This document shows, piece after piece, positions 1 to 4,808 of a DNA stretch of 8,931 bases; the stretch's first letter is position 1, and the number at the start of each line of letters is the position of its first letter. Under the pieces are notes generated by a model. That model was given only the letters and a program-made list of their open reading frames with translations, searched no databases and was not told the DNA's origin. The DNA comes from Candidatus Nomurabacteria bacterium CG_4_9_14_0_2_um_filter_32_10 (GTDB lineage Bacteria; Patescibacteriota; Minisyncoccia; Phycocordibacterales; UBA9973), in contig PFRK01000038.1 in assembly GCA_002788475.1 (NCBI GenBank), positions 1 to 8,931 on the forward strand, given 5' to 3'. Made by a program: the position numbers and the translations under genes.

Positions 1-64
1 TTCAGTATATATTTAATTCATTATCAGCTACTGAGTGCCAAATGTGGTGGACGAATACAAATGC

Positions 65-93
65 TTGACTTTTGATATTAATTTTGCTAGTAT
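65..93 (+). promoter_or_regulatory. Possible plus-strand promoter at the left edge
   Basis: TTGACT (65-70) is followed after 17 bases by TAGTAT (88-93), a fair match to sigma-70-type -35 and -10 boxes. A transcript from about position 100 would run at once into a small GGC-TTCG-GCC hairpin (106-115) and then the strong 121-142 hairpin, with no gene between. It could be a very short RNA or a chance match in AT-rich DNA. Nothing else is supported in 1-120. Confidence 0.2.
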
Positions 94-120
94 ATATATA
101 ACTTTGGCTTCGGCCTCCGA

Positions 121-142
121 GAAACCCCCGCAAGGGGGTTTC
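121..142. terminator. 9-bp perfect hairpin, probable terminator after the MazF-family gene
   Basis: GAAACCCCC (121-129) and GGGGGTTTC (134-142) pair perfectly around a GCAA tetraloop. The hairpin lies four bases beyond the stop codon of the MazF-family gene, where its terminator would be expected. Neither flank has a long T-run directly after the stem (the plus strand reads GTTGTTAT), so its strength as an intrinsic terminator is uncertain. Confidence 0.6.
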
Positions 143-146
143 GTTG

Positions 147-539
147 TTATATGTAATTTTTTAACTTATTTTTTATAATTTCAAACTCCTCAATAGAAAT
201 AGCTCCTATCTTACGAGCAAGTCTCCTTGTATCAAATAATTTTATTTGAGAAATAATAGCTGATGAATTAGTAGATTTTATTTCCACATACCAAGAACCT
301 TTCTTTTTGTTTGAAGTTAGTGGTATACCTATAAATGTATTCAATGTAACTTCTTTAATAACTAAAACTGGACGTTCAAAAAGTTCGTGTTTGCCACTTT
401 GTTCACTCCCAACATTCAAACCAACAGAACAAAACCATATATCTCTTTCAGATACATATATTGGATCACGAATATTTATTTTTTTCTTTAATTCATTCCA
501 TTTGTCAAAATTTTTCTCCATATTTTTATATTTTATCAT
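147..539 (-). CDS. MazF/PemK-family mRNA interferase-like toxin (orphan)
   Basis: This 130-residue protein is probably a type II toxin of the MazF/PemK endoribonuclease family, which cleaves mRNA at short single-stranded sites. It shows the family landmarks: an opening strand and loop with DIWF and GLNVGSEQSGK (residues 33-50), ERPVLVI (55-61) with the conserved Arg, GIPLTS (71-76) with the conserved Thr/Ser, and SQIKLFDTRRL (97-107) followed by IGAISIEE. The stretch KNFDKWNELKKKI before the core resembles Patescibacteria-type members as I remember them. Those usually start near the second ATG (521), so the first seven residues may not be translated. No Shine-Dalgarno site precedes either ATG. 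No antitoxin-sized gene lies on either side within the window, so it is solitary here. The family call is firm; activity and target are unknown. Confidence 0.88.
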   Translation of the reverse strand: MIKYKNMEKNFDKWNELKKKINIRDPIYVSERDIWFCSVGLNVGSEQSGKHELFERPVLVIKEVTLNTFIGIPLTSNKKKGSWYVEIKSTNSSAIISQIKLFDTRRLARKIGAISIEEFEIIKNKLKNYI

Positions 540-549
540 AAAAAAATTA

Positions 550-555
550 ATTATA
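550..555 (-). promoter_or_regulatory. -10 box candidate for the MazF-family gene
   Basis: On the minus strand TATAAT lies ten bases before the first ATG (539). A start site six to eight bases downstream would leave a leader of only a few bases. The -35 position falls inside the 562-587 terminator and matches poorly, so the call rests on the -10 box alone. Confidence 0.35.
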
Positions 556-561
556 TAAACA

Positions 562-587
562 AAAAACCACCCCGTCGGGTGGTTTTT
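562..587. terminator. Bidirectional intrinsic terminator (CCACCC/GGGTGG, CGTC loop)
   Basis: An A-run, CCACCC (567-572), loop CGTC (573-576), GGGTGG (577-582) and a T-run form a textbook Rho-independent terminator on both strands. In the direction of transcription it ends the interrupted surface-protein gene (725-2410) and separates it from the MazF-family gene. The same core recurs at 6240-6267, and close variants at 3476-3505 and 4961-4990. Confidence 0.85.
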
Positions 588-612
588 AAATAATAAATTT
601 AAAATTTAAATA

Positions 613-621
613 TGTGGATAA
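613..621 (-). other. Exact DnaA-box consensus match (TTATCCACA)
   Basis: The minus strand reads TTATCCACA, identical to the E. coli high-affinity DnaA box. A second exact match lies at 6212-6220, also in an intergenic stretch. Both sit just upstream (minus strand) of a terminator of the same type. There is no cluster of boxes and no dnaA or dnaN gene, so this is only a potential binding site. Confidence 0.35.
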
Positions 622-668
622 CTGGAGGAGGCCAGTCCTCCTCCAGAACATTTCGGTTTACCGAAATG
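622..668. repeat. Tandem pair of perfect hairpins in the 3' untranslated region
   Basis: CTGGAGGAG (622-630) pairs with CTCCTCCAG (638-646). Immediately beside it CATTTCGG (649-656) pairs with CCGAAATG (661-668) around TTTA. They lie between the stop codon at 725 and the terminator at 562-587. Neither has a T-run on the minus strand, so they look like RNA-stabilising or processing structures rather than terminators. The remaining bases between 588 and 724 show nothing else. Confidence 0.6.
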
Positions 669-724
669 CCACTTTTATGTTCTTATAAATTCTCTAAATA
701 GTACCTAAGGCACTATCCGAGGAA

Positions 725-1678
725 TTATTGAGCGTTCATTTTTGCTTTTGTTGCTGGGCCAACAAGACCATCAGCTACTAAAGCGTTAGCTGCTTGCCAT
801 GTTTTAATCACAGCAATTGTTTTTGGACCCAACATTCCATCAACTACTAAATTAAGATTTAATTTAGCATTCAAGAATCTTTGAAGTTCCATTACAGCTT
901 CTCCTCTGCTACCGTTCTTTAGAACTGCAGAACCAAAGTTGTAGCTATATGCTGATGAAGCACCAACAGAATTTCCTACACAAGATACTCCAGAAGATGA
1001 ACTAAATCCAGTATTTCTATTTCCACATCCTGGAATCACTGTAGCTGCAGGAGTTGTCGTTGCTGTACCAGTATTTCCGACACAAGAAGCTCCTGTACTT
1101 GAACTAAATCCAGTTGTTCTAGCACCACAACCAGCGATTGTATTCATTGCTGGAGTTGTTGTCGTAGTTGTTGTTGTAGTAGTGGTTGTTGTTTCTTCGT
1201 CATTTGAAGAAGAAGGAGTATAAGTAGTAGTAATAGTAGTGGTTGTACTTGTATGACTAAGTGCATTTACAACTTTACCTGTTCCTGTTGAGAAATATGT
1301 TGTGTTTATATTAGCTGCACTTGAACCAGTGAATCCCCATGAGCTAGCAGATTTCCAAGTAGTGCCAAGTTTTAAACCTCCACTTACAGTAATTGTGTTA
1401 TCTAAGTTAGCAGTTACTCCCGATCCAATTGTCATATCATAACTAACTGCCCTTGCACTTGCATAAGTCTTTTCTCCACTACCACTTAATATTAAATTAT
1501 AATAATTACCAGGAAAAACTGTTTGAGCTCCAGCAAGATTATAGTTAATAGTACCTCCAGTACTTGCAGTCAATGTTCCAATCTTTAAAGCATTAACAGT
1601 AGCTCCATCAAGATATAATGTCCCAGTATTTTCAACAATACCAGCATCCCCAACACCAAAAGTACCGGAAGCAGTCAT
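725..1678 (-). CDS. C-terminal part of an interrupted exported protein: beta-rich region, Cys-pair repeats, peptidoglycan-binding domain
   Basis: This frame is the distal part of a gene that begins at 2410. It is open from 1825 and is in the same phase as the proximal part, separated only by the TGA at 1826-1828. The ATG at 1678 is the first ATG after that stop. The part from 1678 holds a Gly/Thr/Ser-rich region with NTGTLYLDG- and NLILSGSG-like strands typical of parallel beta-helix or adhesin repeats. A 13-Thr linker (1154-1192) follows, then two Cys-pair repeats (C184/C199 and C218/C233 of this part), and a PG_binding_1-type domain over the last ~68 residues with GSRGEAVMELQRFL, VVDGMLGPKT and VADGLVGPATKAKM. 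The full protein should be secreted and held on peptidoglycan. Alone, this part has no signal peptide and would not be exported. The domain is certain; function as a separate gene is doubtful. Confidence 0.8.
   Translation of the reverse strand: MTASGTFGVGDAGIVENTGTLYLDGATVNALKIGTLTASTGGTINYNLAGAQTVFPGNYYNLILSGSGEKTYASARAVSYDMTIGSGVTANLDNTITVSGGLKLGTTWKSASSWGFTGSSAANINTTYFSTGTGKVVNALSHTSTTTTITTTYTPSSSNDEETTTTTTTTTTTTTPAMNTIAGCGARTTGFSSSTGASCVGNTGTATTTPAATVIPGCGNRNTGFSSSSGVSCVGNSVGASSAYSYNFGSAVLKNGSRGEAVMELQRFLNAKLNLNLVVDGMLGPKTIAVIKTWQAANALVADGLVGPATKAKMNAQ
980..1138 (-). repeat. Two Cys-pair repeats (GC...GFSSS.G..C)
   Basis: Two copies of a roughly 22-residue unit encode GCGARTTGFSSSTGASC and GCGNRNTGFSSSSGVSC, separated by a short Thr/Ala spacer. 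They lie between the poly-Thr linker and the peptidoglycan-binding domain. Similar units occur in the other two exported proteins of the window. Confidence 0.75.
1154..1192 (-). repeat. Poly-threonine codon run (13 Thr)
   Basis: Thirteen consecutive Thr codons, mixing ACA and ACT with some ACG or ACC, follow an acidic SSSNDEE stretch. The mixed codons argue against simple slippage of one triplet. It probably forms an extended, possibly glycosylated, cell-wall-spanning linker. Confidence 0.7.
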
Positions 1679-1825
1679 TGTGCCAGAGTTTGTAACGGTT
1701 GATGTTGCGTTTAGAGTAATAGTCCCGGAAGCAGTTGCAGTACCGGTATTTGTGAGTGCTCCTCCTGCACTAACACCTAATTTAGCATTATTTTCATTAC
1801 CACTAAAAGTAATTCCAGTTGCACC

Positions 1826-2410
1826 TCAAGCTTGAATTGTTCCAGTACTTGCTGTTATGTAAGTTTCTCCAGTAGAATCACCTCCTATTATAGTGATAGT
1901 ACTAGCTAAAAGTACACCTCCTCCAACATTAATTACTTGATTCCCAGCTCCACTTGATCCGTTCATTGTGATATTTACTGCAGCCATTGTAAGAATACCA
2001 GTACCTGACAAAGTTATAGTCTGATGAAGAGCCCCAGTATTAGCAGCAAAAACTAAAGTACCAGTATTGGTTAAAGTTTTTGTAGTATCAACTGTAATTC
2101 CATTTGCTCCAGTAGCAGCAGGGTCAGCAATTGTTATTCCAACAATTGTAGCATCACCAATAATCTGAAGAGTAACATTGGCAGGAATTGTTAAAGTATC
2201 CCCTATCGCTGGAGTCAAATTGCCAGTACATCCAGAAAATGTAGTGGTACCATTGGTAGCACCATCATTCACGCCACCCGCAGTACCATTCCATGTACCA
2301 GTTGTCATTGTACAAGCTAACGCTTCAGCTTTATTTACTGAAACAAGTCCAGCTAAAGCAAAAGCAAACATTCCGACTGAAAGAAAAACATTTTTAAATA
2401 TTTTATTCAT
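1826..2410 (-). CDS. N-terminal part of an interrupted exported beta-helix-like surface protein
   Basis: From the ATG at 2410 this part encodes 194 residues beginning MNKIFKNVFLSVG, a signal peptide with a Lys-containing start, a hydrophobic core and a likely cleavage after AEA or ALA. ATG codons at 2416 and a GTG at 2428 are alternative starts; GGGA lies six bases before 2416. I prefer 2410 because it gives the most typical signal peptide. The mature part is Thr/Gly/Ala-rich with short repeated strands (TLTNTGTLVFAANTGAL, TITLSGTGILTM), suggesting a right-handed beta-helix or adhesin-like solenoid. It ends at a TGA (1826-1828). The frame continues without further stops to 725, through the same strand pattern and on to a peptidoglycan-binding domain. 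A single GGA-to-TGA change would explain the stop. Either the gene is a pseudogene, the stop is read through, or the base is an assembly error. Confidence 0.75.
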   Translation of the reverse strand: MNKIFKNVFLSVGMFAFALAGLVSVNKAEALACTMTTGTWNGTAGGVNDGATNGTTTFSGCTGNLTPAIGDTLTIPANVTLQIIGDATIVGITIADPAATGANGITVDTTKTLTNTGTLVFAANTGALHQTITLSGTGILTMAAVNITMNGSSGAGNQVINVGGGVLLASTITIIGGDSTGETYITASTGTIQA

Positions 2411-2468
2411 ATACATTTTATATCCCACTTCGCCAGAGCTTCGTGAGATAAACTAATAATTAATAATA

Positions 2469-2551
2469 CGGACAGGCCTTGTCAGGGAGAATACAAAAAA
2501 ACCACTCGATTAAGGGTAAATTTTTTGTAATACTTTTTAACCTGCCAGCTC
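2469..2551. repeat. 83-bp direct repeat, copy 1
   Basis: This block is identical to 4225-4307 except for C at 2533 versus T at 4289. It starts CGGACAGGCCTTGTCAGGGA, contains a seven-A run and a TTTTTT run flanking CCACTCGATTAAGGGT, and ends CCTGCCAGCTC. On the minus strand it carries GGTTTTTTT after a weak stem, so it may end transcription of the gene pair stopping at 2597. It ends inside the hairpin element of 2529-2584. Confidence 0.9.
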
Positions 2552-2584
2552 ACTCACGATAGTGAGGGCAGGCTGAGGCGTATT
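2529..2584. repeat. Palindromic 3' element, copy 1
   Basis: AATAC (2529-2533) and GTATT (2580-2584) flank CCTGCC (2541-2546) paired with GGCAGG (2567-2572), and inside that CTCAC (2553-2557) paired with GTGAG (2562-2566). It starts 13 bases after the stop codon at 2597. Related elements follow the stops at 3662 and 6372. The outer motifs (TTTTTAACCT on one side, GGCGTATTAA on the other) are conserved while the loop region varies, as in REP-like elements. Confidence 0.7.
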
Positions 2585-2596
2585 AAGATAATTAGA

Positions 2597-3001
2597 CTAT
2601 GCCCATACCATACGAGTAGCTATTTGTTTAATCAAATTATTTTCAAACAATGCTTTGAAAATTATCTCATCTTTTGATTTAGGATTTACAACTACTATTT
2701 TATCCTTTTTAAGGGTTTTGAATATTTTTTTATCAACTTCATTTAGAACTTCATTATGTTTTAAAAAGTTTTCCTTATAATATTCAACAACCACTCCACT
2801 TGGTTTTAAATTTGTATCCAAATAGACTGCATATTCGTCTGTAACTTGATGCAATTCAGAATTAGATGAAACTACTCTTGGTGCATAAAAAAGTGAGCCT
2901 TCGTCTTGATCAAAGGTAAAAACCCATTTGTCTTTTTCTGCAACAATGGGAATATCTTTTATAGCATTTATTAACTTTTCTTTATTCAATATCTGTTCCA
3001 T
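2597..3001 (-). CDS. Uncharacterised protein, candidate antitoxin (weakly DUF2283-like), overlapping the upstream gene
   Basis: The 134-residue product has no signal peptide or membrane segment. Its middle (residues 26-79: VFTFDQDEGSLFYAPRV, then DEYAVYLDTNLKPSGVVVEY) loosely recalls DUF2283-type proteins, in which a D-x-x-x-D-x-L-Y strand is followed by an acidic strand and a GxxVGIEI-like strand; several of those are antitoxin-like. The C-terminal third is Lys-rich and helical. The ATG (3001) lies inside the end of the upstream gene, giving a 20-base overlap in a different frame that implies translational coupling. It ends with TAG. A palindromic element and a weak terminator follow. I do not firmly recognise the family. 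The antitoxin role is inferred from size, overlap and the partner. Confidence 0.75.
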   Translation of the reverse strand: MEQILNKEKLINAIKDIPIVAEKDKWVFTFDQDEGSLFYAPRVVSSNSELHQVTDEYAVYLDTNLKPSGVVVEYYKENFLKHNEVLNEVDKKIFKTLKKDKIVVVNPKSKDEIIFKALFENNLIKQIATRMVWA

Positions 3002-3350
3002 ATAATAATTTTGTTTTATTTCTCTCTTTTACATAATCAGGGCGAAATGCAGTGATGATAAATAGATAATTTTTCTTGTACACAAGCACTACTTTCATAT
3101 ATCTTATTTTACCATTAATTTTATACTCATAAAGATAATAAGCAAATCTGTTTTTCCTGTCTGTGTAATCTTCGTATATGAAGCTAGGCTTTTCTACAGT
3201 TGCCTTAATTCTATCTAAAATACCTTTTTCTCGTAACTCAGGCCTTTGTTTTGACTTCAAGTCAAACTGCTTTTTTGTAAAAACTGTTGGTTTACCATTA
3301 TAATTTTTAGTTATCAGACAACAGTTTTTTGAGTCAAACATAGAAGTCAT
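2982..3350 (-). CDS. Uncharacterised small basic protein, candidate ribonuclease-like toxin (possible BECR-fold)
   Basis: This 122-residue protein is rich in Lys, Arg and Tyr and has no export signal. The core (residues 41-110) reads as helix (EKGILDRIKATVEKPSF), then strands (RFAYYLYEY, KIRYMKVVLVY, YLFIITAFRPD) and a basic tail (YVKERNK). That alpha-beta-beta-beta order with a late conserved Arg is reminiscent of the Barnase-EndoU-ColicinE5/RelE (BECR) superfamily, to which many toxins and phage PBECR nucleases belong. This is a resemblance I cannot confirm without a profile search. The ATG at 3350 is the likely start; a second ATG lies three codons in. The gene overlaps the next by 20 bases, and the pair forms a compact two-gene unit like a toxin-antitoxin module. 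It is intact. Being first in the pair would be toxin-first order, as in hicAB and higBA. Confidence 0.75.
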   Translation of the reverse strand: MTSMFDSKNCCLITKNYNGKPTVFTKKQFDLKSKQRPELREKGILDRIKATVEKPSFIYEDYTDRKNRFAYYLYEYKINGKIRYMKVVLVYKKNYLFIITAFRPDYVKERNKTKLLYGTDIE

Positions 3351-3475
3351 TAATAATGATTATGTATATATCTTAATAATAACATATAAAGAGAATCAGT
3401 GCCAATTAATATTTTCAAAAGAGCTTTATATAAATAGAGACGCCCTCAGTCATAATTTTATTACTCGCAAACACA

Positions 3476-3505
3476 AAAAAACCACCCCCGACGGGGTGGT
3501 TTTTT
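3476..3505. terminator. Bidirectional intrinsic terminator (CCACCCC/GGGGTGG, CGAC loop)
   Basis: An A-run precedes CCACCCC (3482-3488), loop CGAC (3489-3492), GGGGTGG (3493-3499) and a T-run. It ends transcription of the coiled-coil gene (3662-3922) and isolates the gene pair at 2597-3350. The stretch 3351-3475 between it and that pair is AT-rich and shows no gene. A TTGGCA (minus strand, 3405-3400) could be a -35 box but lacks a convincing -10. Confidence 0.85.
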
Positions 3506-3534
3506 GTTTCCATTTTACAAGTGGGACTTGCCCG

Positions 3535-3599
3535 CACATCTTTTACAAAGTGAAAGGTGTGGGGATACCCCGAACAAAAACCTTCGGTTTCGTACGGGG
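3535..3599. repeat. Two consecutive hairpins in the coiled-coil gene's 3' region
   Basis: CACATCTTTTAC (3535-3546) pairs with GTGAAAGGTGTG (3550-3561), with two G-T wobbles, around AAA. Next, CCCCG (3568-3572) pairs with CGGGG (3595-3599) enclosing an inner AAACC-TTC-GGTTT stem. With the element at 3604-3654 this gives three hairpins in a row before the terminator. No protein is encoded here. Confidence 0.6.
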
Positions 3600-3603
3600 C
3601 ATG

Positions 3604-3654
3604 CTTTTTAACCTACCGACCTAACGAAAGTTAGGAGGTAGACAAGGGCGTATT
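3604..3654. repeat. Palindromic 3' element, copy 2
   Basis: CTACC (3613-3617) pairs with GGTAG (3637-3641) and inside it CCTAAC (3620-3625) pairs with GTTAGG (3630-3635) around GAAA. The flanks TTTTTAACCT and GGCGTATTAACCAAA match copy 3 (6269-6328). The stem bases differ from the other copies (CCTACC versus CCTGCC) and the opposite arm has changed in step, which supports a selected RNA or DNA structure. It begins eight bases after the stop at 3662. Confidence 0.65.
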
Positions 3655-3661
3655 AACCAAA

Positions 3662-3922
3662 TTATTTATTTTTTTTCTCGAGATTATATACTCGATTAGA
3701 AAGCTGATCAAATGTATGATAAGGTACAAATCTATCTCCTAAATTTAAAATATCCTCACGAATATTTTTAACATTTCCTTTAACTTCTACCATATCTTTT
3801 TTTAGCTCACTTACATCTTTCTCAATATTATCAACCTTACCTGTAAGTTTAAACACATTAGTTGCAATAATTTCAACTAACTTTTCTATCTTATTTATTT
3901 TTTTGTTTTCAGTTTTCATCAT
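3662..3922 (-). CDS. Small coiled-coil protein
   Basis: The 86-residue product is almost entirely helical with heptad spacing of Ile, Leu and Val from about residue 12 to 60 (KLVEIIATNVFKLTGKVDNI, then VSELKKDMVEVKGNVKNI). A conserved-looking tail follows (LGDRFVPYHTFDQLSNRVYNLEKK). Short coiled coils ending in an LGDRFVP-FDQL-LEKK pattern are, as I recall, frequent in Patescibacteria and have no known function. Tandem ATG codons (3922 and 3919) follow the stop of the upstream four-cysteine gene by one base, so the two are co-transcribed and probably translationally coupled. There is no signal peptide, so it should be cytoplasmic. It may oligomerise or act as an adaptor for its neighbour; that is inference. 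Confidence 0.8.
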   Translation of the reverse strand: MMKTENKKINKIEKLVEIIATNVFKLTGKVDNIEKDVSELKKDMVEVKGNVKNIREDILNLGDRFVPYHTFDQLSNRVYNLEKKNK

Positions 3923-3923
3923 C

Positions 3924-4088
3924 TCATTTTTTATTTTCTTTATTTATAAATTTATGTTTCTTTAAAAAATCTAATATAGGTTTTCCACAGTCAAAACAAA
4001 AATCTTTTTCTCGAAAAATACCAATACCAGCTCTTACTGGATCACCTTTTAATTTCTTTTTGCAAATGTCACATTTGCTAATATTCAT
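3924..4088 (-). CDS. Small zinc-ribbon-like protein with two CxxC motifs
   Basis: This 54-residue frame encodes MNISKCDICKKKLKGDPVRA at its start and FCFDCGKPILDFLKKHKF further on. Two CxxC pairs (C6/C9 and C31/C34) separated by about 21 residues are the pattern of a treble-clef or zinc-ribbon fold, so zinc binding is likely. The Lys-rich remainder would suit nucleic-acid or protein contact. The ATG at 4088 lies seven bases after a good extended -10 box, so the message may be leaderless. The gene ends with TGA, one base before the coiled-coil gene. It is the only gene here that clearly ends in TGA, which supports use of the ordinary stop-codon set. Partner and role are unknown. Confidence 0.75.
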   Translation of the reverse strand: MNISKCDICKKKLKGDPVRAGIGIFREKDFCFDCGKPILDFLKKHKFINKENKK

Positions 4089-4095
4089 AACCTCA

Positions 4096-4125
4096 AGTAT
4101 ATCACAAGCAAAATAAAAAATACAA
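4096..4125 (-). promoter_or_regulatory. Extended -10 promoter of the zinc-ribbon/coiled-coil unit
   Basis: On the minus strand TTGTAT (4125-4120), an 18-base spacer and TGATATACT (4104-4096) form a -35 with an extended -10 promoter. Only seven bases separate the -10 from the ATG, predicting a start site at or next to the start codon. The same sequence serves hicB at 4779-4808. Confidence 0.6.
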
Positions 4126-4200
4126 ATTCACCTCTCACCATACCCTCCTTTACCCCATCCTGCACCTTCCCCAAATGGGTTATTTTTCGCAAGGACTTTT

Positions 4201-4219
4201 CGCAAGGACGGTCCTTGCG
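4201..4219. repeat. GCAAGGAC palindrome inside repeat copy A
   Basis: CGCAAGGAC (4201-4209) and GTCCTTGCG (4211-4219) form a 9-bp perfect palindrome with one central base. A further CGCAAGGAC half-site lies at 4188-4196. The same arrangement recurs in the cluster at 4871-4957. Confidence 0.75.
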
Positions 4220-4224
4220 AGACT

Positions 4225-4307
4225 CGGACAGGCCTTGTCAGGGAGAATACAAAAAAACCACTCGATTAAGGGTAAATTTTTTGTAATATTTTTTAACCTG
4301 CCAGCTC
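4225..4307. repeat. 83-bp direct repeat, copy 2
   Basis: This is the second copy of the 2469-2551 block, with one mismatch. It abuts the end of repeat copy A exactly, so positions 4096-4307 are wholly repeated DNA. It begins six bases after the end of the hicA remnant and ends in CCTGCCAGCTC, one arm of the palindromic 3' element, without the matching second arm. Confidence 0.9.
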
Positions 4308-4312
4308 TATTT

Positions 4313-4552
4313 TTAATTATAAAAAACTTCGAATAATTCGGATTCAGAAATATATCTCGAGGCTTGACGATAGATCGCCTTAAGAGTACCAACATCTAAT
4401 TCTTTGTGATTTGGCACCGTTAGAGTTTGTTTTTAATTATGGAAAATTCTACGCAATTTTACATGACTACTTTCTTGATCAAAAACAAGAAAACCAAAAT
4501 CTCCTAAAATACTTATGACGTCTTTCCCTGATAAGACTTTCAACTTAGGTAT
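4313..4552 (-). pseudogene. hicA: hicA remnant: start codon lost and internal TAA
   Basis: The frame reads [I]PKLKVLSGKDVISILG, FGFLVFDQESSHVKLRR, a TAA at codon 40 (4435-4433), then KQTLTVPNHKELDVGTLKAI and RQASRYISESEL to a final TAA at 4313. This is a complete HicA/YcfA double-stranded-RNA-binding-fold mRNA interferase, including the catalytic His (H30, in SSH where GSH is usual) and the TVPNHKEL motif. It has two lesions: the expected ATG is ATA (4552-4550), and the codon after HN is a stop, where homologues often have E, G or D. No other start codon is in frame nearby. It overlaps the end of hicB by eight bases, the usual hicBA-type coupling. The toxin is almost certainly inactive unless ATA initiation and readthrough both occur, or both bases are errors. 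Confidence 0.85.
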
Positions 4553-4772
4553 AAATACGAGTTGGCATCTCCATACTAAAAAAGATTGAGGGTGTATTTG
4601 AAAATTCTCTATCTGCCATATCTTCTCCCCGAAAATGGAGTTCTACTGCTTCCTCTATATTAGTCTTTAATTCATCAAGGGTTTTGGCTTGAGTTACAAT
4701 AGGCACAGAAACACCTTCAGCTACATAGTATGTATCCCCTTTTGAAACTTGAAATTGAATTATATTTTTCAT
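4545..4772 (-). CDS. hicB: HicB-family antitoxin
   Basis: From the ATG at 4772 the product is 75 residues: MKNIIQFQVSKGDTYYVAEG, then a VPIVTQAKTLDELKTNIEEA block and a Glu/Asp-containing tail. This is the partial RNase H-like HicB fold (strand, YVAE, strand, TQ-KTLDEL-NI-EAVEL helix), which binds and neutralises HicA. A GTG six bases further upstream is a less likely start. The gene is intact although the adjacent hicA is broken. It is driven by the promoter in repeat copy B, whose -10 box ends six bases before the ATG, so the mRNA may be leaderless. The short C-terminus lacks an obvious DNA-binding domain, so autoregulation is uncertain. It may survive as a solitary antitoxin against related HicA toxins; that is inference. 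Confidence 0.88.
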   Translation of the reverse strand: MKNIIQFQVSKGDTYYVAEGVSVPIVTQAKTLDELKTNIEEAVELHFRGEDMADREFSNTPSIFFSMEMPTRIYT

Positions 4773-4778
4773 ACCCAC

Positions 4779-4808
4779 AGTATATCACAAGCAAAATAAA
4801 AAATACAA
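4779..4808 (-). promoter_or_regulatory. Extended -10 promoter of hicB
   Basis: TTGTAT (4808-4803 on the minus strand), an 18-base spacer and the extended -10 TGATATACT (4787-4779) are identical to the promoter at 4096-4125. Six bases separate the -10 from the hicB ATG, predicting a leaderless or near-leaderless transcript. Confidence 0.6.

Larger units (their letters stand above)
4096..4224. repeat. 129-bp direct repeat with promoter, copy A
   Basis: This block matches 4779-4907 at all but two positions (4147 C/T and 4210 G/C relative to copy B). On the minus strand it begins with a GCAAGGAC palindrome and continues through a CCCATTTGGGG motif to end exactly at the last base of a -10 box. 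It is a portable upstream region; the sequence downstream of the -10 is different for each gene. Confidence 0.92.

Noticed and set aside
307..558. Plus-strand open frame of 83 codons
   Set aside because: Antisense to the MazF-family gene, whose family motifs are unmistakable on the other strand.
1826..1828. TGA reassigned to glycine (genetic code 25, as in Gracilibacteria and Absconditabacteria)
   Set aside because: A Gly would fit here, and most genes in the window end in TAA. But the other Gly-rich genes, notably the 723-residue one, use no TGA at all, and the zinc-ribbon gene ends naturally at a TGA. One TGA in the whole window is better explained by mutation, error or readthrough.
2411..2428. 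GTG at 2428 as start of the interrupted surface gene
   Set aside because: ATG at 2410 gives a standard signal peptide; the upstream codons add a polar extension.
2178..2456. Plus-strand open frame of 92 codons
   Set aside because: Antisense to the signal-peptide region of the interrupted surface gene; no recognisable protein features.
4180..4395. Minus-strand open frame of 71 codons
   Set aside because: It overlaps the hicA remnant in another frame and runs through both repeats; composition is non-coding.
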